Shown piece after piece: positions 58,702 to 64,000 of a stretch of 64,000 nt of DNA; the stretch's first letter is position 1; each line of letters starts with the position of its first letter. The stretch is from the NCBI GenBank assembly GCA_900547165.1, contig URFZ01000010.1, positions 11,633 to 75,632 on the forward strand. The letters run 5' to 3'. Below the pieces are notes generated by a model. That model was not told the origin of the DNA and did not search any database. It saw only the letters and a list, made by a program, of their open reading frames with translations. The stretch comes from an uncultured Eubacteriales bacterium. Its GTDB lineage: Bacteria > Bacillota > Clostridia > Oscillospirales > UBA644. The translations under genes and the position numbers were made by a program.

Positions 58702-59834
58702 TGACGGAACAGAAAAACAACGAACAGCAAAATGCGGTAAACGAAAAGAAACAGGCACTCAAACAACTGATGGAAAAGGGCAAAGAGAAAGGCTCTCTTT
58801 CTTACAACGAAGTCAACGCGCTGCTTGACAAACTTGAATTCACGGAAGATCAGAAAGCGATAGTTTACGACCAACTTCACTCCGAGGATATCGAACTTCA
58901 AGAGGATTTTGCGATAGACTCCGAACTCAAAGAACTCGAAGAAGAGATAAGCGTTCTTCCGTCCGACCCGGACGATATGGAAGCGTTGCTTCAATCCGAA
59001 GGTATAACGATTGACGACCCCGTTAAAATATATCTGCACGAGATAGGCAGGGTTCCCCTTTTGACACCCGAGCAGGAATCCGAACTTGCGGCGCGCATAG
59101 CGCAGGGCGACGAGGAAGCGAAAAGGATACTGAACGAATCGAACCTGCGTCTTGTTGTAAGTATTGCAAAAAGATATGTCGGCAGAGGACTTCTCTTCCT
59201 CGACCTTATACAAGAGGGCAACCTCGGTCTTATAAAAGCCGTTGAAAAATTCGACAGCGACAAAGGCTATAAATTCTCGACTTACGCAACATGGTGGATA
59301 AGACAAGCCATCACAAGAGCCATCGCCGACCAGGCAAGAACGATAAGAATACCCGTTCACATGGTTGAAACGATAAACCGTCTTGCCAAGACGGAGCGCG
59401 CGCTTGTTCAGGAACTCGGCAGACAGCCGCAGGCGGACGAACTTGCAAAAGAGTTGAATATGCCCGTGGACAAGGTCCGCGAAATAATGAAAGTTGCAAT
59501 GGAACCAGTGTCCCTTGAATCCCCCGTCGGAGAAGAAGAGGACAGCCACCTCGGAGACTTTCTTGCGGACGATGATATTCCCTCGCCCTCCGATTCCGCG
59601 GCTCAAACGTTGCTGAAAGAGGAACTGAACGAGGTTCTGAAAACACTTTCCGACCGTGAGGCAAGAGTTCTGCGCCTGCGCTTCGGACTTGACGACGGCA
59701 GAACGAGAACGCTTGAAGAAGTCGGCAGAGAGTTCAAAGTTACAAGAGAGCGTATCAGACAGATTGAAGCGAAAGCGTTGAGAAAACTGCGTCACCCGTC
59801 GAGAAGCAAGAGACTTCGCGACTTTATCGAATAA
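58701..59834 (+). CDS. rpoD: Primary RNA polymerase sigma factor (SigA)
   Basis: A 377-residue housekeeping sigma factor. A short region 1.1 (1-80) is followed by region 1.2 (DPVKIYLHEIGRVPLLTPEQESELAARI), region 2 with LVVSIAKRYVGRGLLFLDLIQEGNLGLIKAVEKFD and YKFSTYATWWIRQAI (-10 recognition), region 3, and region 4 ending TRERIRQIEAKALRKLRHPSRSKRLRDFIE (-35 recognition). Regions 2.4 and 4.2 are fully conserved, so promoters should be TTGACA/TATAAT, as seen across the window. The dnaG-rpoD order is the usual macromolecular synthesis arrangement in Firmicutes. Confidence 0.97.
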   Translation: MTEQKNNEQQNAVNEKKQALKQLMEKGKEKGSLSYNEVNALLDKLEFTEDQKAIVYDQLHSEDIELQEDFAIDSELKELEEEISVLPSDPDDMEALLQSEGITIDDPVKIYLHEIGRVPLLTPEQESELAARIAQGDEEAKRILNESNLRLVVSIAKRYVGRGLLFLDLIQEGNLGLIKAVEKFDSDKGYKFSTYATWWIRQAITRAIADQARTIRIPVHMVETINRLAKTERALVQELGRQPQADELAKELNMPVDKVREIMKVAMEPVSLESPVGEEEDSHLGDFLADDDIPSPSDSAAQTLLKEELNEVLKTLSDREARVLRLRFGLDDGRTRTLEEVGREFKVTRERIRQIEAKALRKLRHPSRSKRLRDFIE

Positions 59835-59847
59835 AAAAGAGGTAACA

Positions 59848-60642
59848 ATGGAAGAAAATTTCAGACAGGTCGTTGACGGCAAAAAGGGCTTTATATGCGA
59901 CATGGACGGTGTTATATATCACGGCAACCGTCTTTTGCCGGGCGCAAAGGAATTTGTTCAATGGCTGAACGAAAACGGAAAGAATTATCTGTTTCTGACC
60001 AACTCGTCGGAGCGTTCGCCGCGTGAACTTTCGCAAAAACTCGCAAGGCTCGGGCTTGATGTCGGAGAAGAGCATTTTTACACGTCGGCTATCGCAACCG
60101 CATCGTTTCTTGCCACGCAGAAGCCGGGCGGAAGCGCATATATCATAGGAGAAGCGGGGCTTATCAACGCAATGTATGCCCACGGCTTTACGATGAACGA
60201 CGTCAACCCCGATTATGTTGTTGTGGGTGAAACGCCGTCTTACAGTTACGACAAGGTCACAAAAGCGGCTCGTCTTGTTTTGGCGGGAGCAAAACTCATA
60301 GGCACAAATCCCGACGTTTCCGCGCCGGGCGAACACGGAATTTTGCCCGCGACAAAGGCGATAATCGCGCCCATTGAACTGACAAGCGGAAAGAATGCGT
60401 ATTATATAGGCAAGCCCAACCCTCTGATGATGCGCCACGCGATAAAACTGCTGAACGTGCATCACCGTGAAGCGATAATCATCGGAGACAGAATGGACAC
60501 CGACATTATCGCGGGACTTGAATCCGAGATAGACACGGTACTTGTGCTTTCGGGCGTTTCGAGCCGTGAGACGGTGGATATGTTCCCCTATTCGCCGAAA
60601 TATATAATAGACGGCATAGGCGACGTTCCGCCTCATATATAA
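59848..60642 (+). CDS. HAD-IIA phosphatase (NagD-like)
   Basis: A 264-residue HAD hydrolase of subfamily IIA. Motif I is CDMDGVIYHGNRLLPGA (Asp nucleophile, residue about 18), motif II is FLTNSSERSP, motif III is GKPNPLMM with the Lys, and motif IV is IIGDRMDTDIIAG. The long alpha/beta C2 cap between motifs II and III (about 70-170) is typical of NagD/AraL/PGP-like enzymes, which dephosphorylate sugar phosphates or nucleotides. No specific substrate can be named. RBS GAGG; 13 bases after rpoD, so partly co-transcribed with it. Confidence 0.9.
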   Translation: MEENFRQVVDGKKGFICDMDGVIYHGNRLLPGAKEFVQWLNENGKNYLFLTNSSERSPRELSQKLARLGLDVGEEHFYTSAIATASFLATQKPGGSAYIIGEAGLINAMYAHGFTMNDVNPDYVVVGETPSYSYDKVTKAARLVLAGAKLIGTNPDVSAPGEHGILPATKAIIAPIELTSGKNAYYIGKPNPLMMRHAIKLLNVHHREAIIIGDRMDTDIIAGLESEIDTVLVLSGVSSRETVDMFPYSPKYIIDGIGDVPPHI

Positions 60643-60729
60643 ACAGGGCTGTTAAAAATGTCCCGGCCGCAAAAGCGGAAAGGAACAAAACAGACCGCAA
60701 GATAATTTTTTATAGACGATATAAAAAAG

Positions 60730-61803
60730 ATGTTTAAGATACTGAAATATTTTCTGCTGGCGTTGCCTGCGCTTTTGGGAGCATTGATACTGACGCTTGC
60801 GAAAACGATGCCGTTCATGGCTGAAAACGTGTTCGCAGCGTCGTTCTTTCCCGTTGTAAGCGGTGCGCTGACTTGGTTTTCGGGACTGTTTCCGTTTTCG
60901 CTGACGGAATTCGGGCTTTATGCACTTGTTCTGATATTGCTCGGGGACGTTGTTCGTCTCATAGTTCTGAAACTGCGGCCGTTCCGCTTTCTGCGTCGGG
61001 TTTTGTTCGTCTGCTCCGTCGCATTTCTGCTTTATGTGATAATGCACGGCGTGAACTTTTACCGCCCGACGGTGCAGGAGTTTATGAAACTTGACGACCC
61101 GTCCGACAGCGTGGAAGAACTATATAACGCCTGCGTTGAAGAAGCAAAGGCGGCAAGCGCACTCCGCGCAACGCTTTCCGAGGACGAAAACGGACGTTTC
61201 AAACTTTCAAACGGCGTTTCGGAAACGCTGAAAGACATCGGCAGCACATACAAAAACGAAACAGTGAAGTCGCTGACTTTTCTGAAAAAAGGAGCGTCAA
61301 AGGCAAAAGGAGTGCTTATCTCCCCGCTTTGGTCGTACACGGGCATTACGGGAATGTATTTTCCGATGCTTGGGGAAGCAAATGTGAACACAAACGTTTC
61401 GCAGTCCGACCTGCCGTTTACCGCAGCACATGAGTTGGCGCACACGAAAGGCATTGCAAGAGAAGATGAATGCAATTTCATCGCATATCTTGCCTGCATT
61501 TCTTCCGACAATGCGGAATACAGATATTCGGGGCATTTGTCGGCATACACATATCTGGCGAACGCACTTTACGCAAGAAGCCCCGAACTGTTCGCAAAAG
61601 CCGCTCAAAACATATCCCCCGCCGCAGAACGTGACCTTGCCGAGCAACGGGAATATTCCGCAAAATACACATCGGGCAAAGCCGCGCAGGTCTCGGACAA
61701 AATAAACGACTCGTTTATCAAATCGCAAGGCGTGGCGTCGGGCACAGCAAGTTATTCGGAGGTCACGAAACTGATACTTGCATACAAAGAATCACAAAAA
61801 TAA
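60730..61803 (+). CDS. DUF3810 family membrane metallopeptidase-like protein
   Basis: A 357-residue protein of the DUF3810 family. Three N-terminal membrane helices (about 5-27, 38-62 and 64-110) precede a soluble outer region with the zincin motif AAHELAHTKGIAREDECNFIAY (about 236-257): HELAH gives two His ligands and the catalytic Glu, and the Glu of EDECN is a possible third ligand. Peptidase activity is inferred only. The weak ribosome site and 87-base gap after the phosphatase gene leave its transcription uncertain. It ends at a hairpin at 61843. Confidence 0.82.
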   Translation: MFKILKYFLLALPALLGALILTLAKTMPFMAENVFAASFFPVVSGALTWFSGLFPFSLTEFGLYALVLILLGDVVRLIVLKLRPFRFLRRVLFVCSVAFLLYVIMHGVNFYRPTVQEFMKLDDPSDSVEELYNACVEEAKAASALRATLSEDENGRFKLSNGVSETLKDIGSTYKNETVKSLTFLKKGASKAKGVLISPLWSYTGITGMYFPMLGEANVNTNVSQSDLPFTAAHELAHTKGIAREDECNFIAYLACISSDNAEYRYSGHLSAYTYLANALYARSPELFAKAAQNISPAAERDLAEQREYSAKYTSGKAAQVSDKINDSFIKSQGVASGTASYSEVTKLILAYKESQK

Positions 61804-61821
61804 ATCGCATTGGATGTTTAT

Positions 61822-62085
61822 TCAATATAAATCATAAAAGTAAAGCAGACCGTTTTCGGTCTGCTTCATTTTTATGCTTTTATTGCATTTTGTCGAGTTT
61901 TTCACCAATAGCCGAAACGACTGTTCAACATCGTCTATATCAAGAACCTTTCTTTCCACGGGGCACATTCCTGTTCCCTCGCGGTTGATGATAACATCTG
62001 TCAAAGTTTCAAAAGATACGGAGATCCCATGCTTTTCGAGAAATTCTTTTCCTTTTTTCCGAAAAGTTTTCTCGAAACTCAACAT
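61822..62085 (-). CDS. Hypothetical protein (87 aa) with GMCPVERKV motif
   Basis: A small cytoplasmic protein. ATG 62085 has TTGGAGA seven bases upstream; the frame is open for 37 codons before it but without a ribosome site. Content: helix MLSFEKTFRKKGKEFLEKHG, strand ISVSFETLTDVII, then REGTGMCPVERKVLDIDDVEQSFRLL, which looks like a conserved motif, and a Lys-rich tail. I do not recognise the family. Its last codons overlap the terminator hairpin of the DUF3810 gene on the other strand. It is divergent from the XRE gene; the two share a short promoter region. Confidence 0.6.
   Translation of the reverse strand: MLSFEKTFRKKGKEFLEKHGISVSFETLTDVIINREGTGMCPVERKVLDIDDVEQSFRLLVKNSTKCNKSIKMKQTENGLLYFYDLY
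61843..61876 (+). terminator. Hairpin terminator of the DUF3810 gene
   Basis: AAGCAGACCG-TTTT-CGGTCTGCTT (61843-61866), then CATTTTTATG. The T-run is interrupted. Confidence 0.6.
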
Positions 62086-62167
62086 AAAAAATCTCCAATC
62101 ATGCCCCCTATTTTTCAAGTTCGCACGGGATTTTTTACAAAGTCCACCTGCGGTTGACCCAATTCTA

Positions 62168-62196
62168 TTGCTTTTTTGATTGAAAAATGTTATCAT
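62168..62196 (+). promoter_or_regulatory. Likely SigA promoter of the XRE membrane protein
   Basis: TTGCTT (62168-62173), a 17-bp spacer and TATCAT (62191-62196). Confidence 0.55.
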
Positions 62197-62216
62197 ATAT
62201 ATAAAGGAGAACAGAT

Positions 62217-63029
62217 ATGGAAGAAATCAGAGTAATGATAGGACAGACTATCGCGACGCGCAGAAAAGCACTCGGGTTAACACAAAAACAACTTGCGGAG
62301 AAACTGGGGATATCCAACCAAGCCGTCAGCAAATGGGAAAATCTCGAAGCAAATCCAGACATAGGACTTCTCGTTCCTCTTTCGGAGATATTGCAAACGA
62401 CAACGGATAACTTATTGCGGGGAACGGAAACGGAAGACACGATTACAGAAAATAAAAATTACAGCAAAAAAGGCGAACGCCGTGTGTCCGCAAAAACAAA
62501 AATCGGATATATCTGTGTAACAGGTTTTCTTGGCGTAACCATGCTTGCGGCGTGTGTCTCTTTTATTATTGCGGTGACTGCAATACCTGCCTTTGACGGC
62601 AAAAACACAGGTTCACGGGCGGTTGTCATAACGCTATCCCTTTTGTTCATGATTACTGCGACCGTTTCATATTTTTTAAATAAGAAGAGAAAAATCATGA
62701 AAAAGAAAATGACCGTTGCTTCGGCAGAAAAAGCGCAAGCATTGGGCTATCGCATTTTCGAAGACATAGACTCTTCGGAGCGCAAAGAGTTGAAAAAGGA
62801 TTACTCAAAAAGCCAACGAGTTCCGCAAATACTCATATTATGCGCTGTTGTAATCATTCTGATTTCGGGTTTGGCATACGCTTTTTTATCGGACAAAACA
62901 GGCAATGCCCTTTTTCTGCTCTGTATGCCGCTGATTATAATCTCCGTTGCGGTCAGCGCAAAAAAGCGAGATGAATGGTGTCGAAAAAACATGATAGTTT
63001 TCTCAGAAAAACAAATCGACAGACTGTAA
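62217..63029 (+). CDS. XRE-family regulator fused to membrane helices
   Basis: A 270-residue protein. An N-terminal helix-turn-helix (residues 5-66: IGQTIATRRKALGLTQKQLAEKLGISNQAVSKWENLEANPDIGLLVPLSEILQTTTDNLL) is of the common Firmicutes XRE type. A linker and four membrane helices follow (about 96-118, 128-148, 200-220 and 225-243), with a basic ending. Such HTH-membrane proteins are frequent in Clostridia; sensing at the membrane is assumed. RBS AAAGGAGA precedes ATG 62217. It has its own promoter and no evident partner besides the divergent 87-residue gene. Confidence 0.88.
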   Translation: MEEIRVMIGQTIATRRKALGLTQKQLAEKLGISNQAVSKWENLEANPDIGLLVPLSEILQTTTDNLLRGTETEDTITENKNYSKKGERRVSAKTKIGYICVTGFLGVTMLAACVSFIIAVTAIPAFDGKNTGSRAVVITLSLLFMITATVSYFLNKKRKIMKKKMTVASAEKAQALGYRIFEDIDSSERKELKKDYSKSQRVPQILILCAVVIILISGLAYAFLSDKTGNALFLLCMPLIIISVAVSAKKRDEWCRKNMIVFSEKQIDRL

Positions 63030-63081
63030 ACCGAAAATTTTAGACCGAGAAAACTCATCCTAAAAATATAAAAACGTAAAT

Positions 63082-63122
63082 AGCATCCGCCACAGGGGTC
63101 GTAGACTCCTGCGGCGGATGCT
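63082..63122 (-). terminator. Intrinsic terminator of tuf
   Basis: AGCATCCGCC (63082-63091) pairs with GGCGGATGCT (63113-63122), extended by an imperfect inner stem, with a T-rich run on the minus-strand side. Confidence 0.75.
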
Positions 63123-63159
63123 TCTTTATTGAATTATCGAAGCTCTATATTGAGATCAA

Positions 63160-64000
63160 TTATTCAGCGATGTCAGCAACAACGCCCGATCCAACGGTTT
63201 TACCGCCTTCACGGATAGCGAAACGAAGACCCTTTTCGATAGCGATCGGGGTGATCAGTTCAACGTTGATGGTAACGTTATCGCCGGGCATGCACATATC
63301 AACGCCCTCTTTAAGGGTGATAACGCCGGTAACGTCGGTGGTTCTGAAATAGAACTGAGGTCTGTAATTGGAAACGAAGGGCTTATGACGGCCGCCTTCT
63401 TCCTTCTTCAGAACGTAAACCTCACCGGTGAACTTGGTGTGCGGGTGAATGGTTCCGGGCTTAGCAAGAACCTGACCTCTCTTAACTTCGTCACGGCTGA
63501 TACCACGAAGAAGGCATCCGATGTTGTCGCCTGCTTCTGCGAAGTCAAGGAGCTTTCTGAACATTTCGATACCGGTAACAACGGTCTTTTTCTTCTCTTC
63601 TTTAAGACCAACGATTTCAACTTCGTCGGAAAGATTAAGAACACCACGCTCTACACGGCCGGTAGCAACGGTACCACGACCGGAGATGGTGAATACGTCC
63701 TCGACAGGCATAAGGAACGGAAGGTTGTCGTTTCTTTCCGGAGTGGGAATGAAATCATCAACAGCGTCCATAAGTTCTTTGATGCACTGATATTCGGGAG
63801 CGTTGGGATCGGTGGAAGAAGAGTCGAGAGCGAGGAACGCAGAACCCTTGATGATCGGGGTGTCGTCGCCGGGGAACTCGTATTTGTTAAGAAGGTCACG
63901 GATGTCCATCTCAACGATTTCGAGAAGTTCTTCATCGTCAACCTGGTCGCACTTGTTCATGAAAACAACGATTGCGGGAACGCCAACCTGACGGGCAAGA
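63160..64000 (-). CDS. tuf: Elongation factor Tu, N-terminal part outside the window
   Basis: The C-terminal 279 residues of EF-Tu. The frame reads past the right edge (ARQVGVPAIVVFMNKCD), so the P-loop, switch I and DCPGH lie outside. Visible are the G4 motif NKCD, GSAFLAL (G5 region), domain II (FLMPVEDVFTISGRGTVATGRVERG) and domain III (FTGEVYVLKKEEGGRHKPF, YRPQFYFRTTDVTG, REGGKTVGSGVVADI). It is highly conserved and codon-biased. A terminator follows the stop. Confidence 0.97.
   Translation of the reverse strand, partial: LARQVGVPAIVVFMNKCDQVDDEELLEIVEMDIRDLLNKYEFPGDDTPIIKGSAFLALDSSSTDPNAPEYQCIKELMDAVDDFIPTPERNDNLPFLMPVEDVFTISGRGTVATGRVERGVLNLSDEVEIVGLKEEKKKTVVTGIEMFRKLLDFAEAGDNIGCLLRGISRDEVKRGQVLAKPGTIHPHTKFTGEVYVLKKEEGGRHKPFVSNYRPQFYFRTTDVTGVITLKEGVDMCMPGDNVTINVELITPIAIEKGLRFAIREGGKTVGSGVVADIAE

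Overview
The window is chromosomal DNA from a mid-GC, spore-forming member of the Clostridia (Bacillota). The evidence is a spoIIID gene, a 27-codon spoVM-like gene, a dnaG-rpoD pair, the rplU-rpmA-obgE operon, plsY, an LtaS-type enzyme, an ABC-F protein and a heterodimeric ABC exporter. Two secreted proteins carry dockerin-like EF-hand repeats, which suggests a relative of gut or rumen polysaccharide users such as Oscillospirales or Christensenellales. The lineage is inference. No tRNA, rRNA, insertion sequence, prophage or CRISPR array was recognised.

Layout. 1-2.7 kb: the end of cysK, an Rrf2 regulator, a dockerin-tailed secreted protein and a small XRE regulator. 3.1-12.8 kb: a long co-directional run with pcrA, rmuC, a cysteine desulfurase, an unknown CxxC protein, metG, thiI, a CinA-C amidase and two small proteins; the desulfurase and ThiI form a tRNA thiolation pair. 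12.8-17 kb (minus): LtaS-like and YfhO-like membrane proteins. 17-24.6 kb: a membrane/RraB-like protein, a DUF1846 protein followed by a large inverted repeat, a NUDIX enzyme, a YjjG-like phosphatase with a VOC protein, and an 898-residue lipoprotein carrying three tandem four-cysteine ribbons. 24.6-27.9 kb (minus): a Crp/Fnr regulator leading a three-gene ABC importer operon. 28-34.8 kb: L21 leader, rplU, rpmA, obgE, a membrane-anchored unknown, an ECF sigma factor with a membrane partner, and an EF-G-like GTPase.

34.8-46.7 kb: a promoter-terminator unit with no credible ORF (candidate ncRNA), an ABC-F protein, a lipoprotein, an AI-2E family exporter, class II aldolase, a WYL regulator with a sugar-kinase-like protein, VanZ-like protein, zapA and a U32 peptidase. 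46.8-54.5 kb: a stand-alone dockerin-repeat protein, cardiolipin synthase, a structured leader with a heterodimeric ABC exporter, a hemolysin III protein under a perfect palindrome, and plsY. 54.9-64 kb: an AraC-type regulator with a C10 tract, an inverted-repeat element, spoIIID, spoVM with a 50-residue membrane protein, dnaG-rpoD, a NagD-like phosphatase, a DUF3810 zincin, an 87-residue unknown, a membrane XRE protein and the end of tuf.

Housekeeping promoters are easy to read: many intergenic regions hold TTGACA/TATAAT-like pairs with a 17-bp spacer, and many genes end in clear intrinsic terminators. The most promising leads are the cysteine-ribbon insertion in the lipoprotein, the orphan RNA at 34.8 kb, the switch-like leader of the ABC exporter, the two large inverted-repeat elements, and the palindromic operators at the Crp/Fnr-ABC and hemolysin III promoters.
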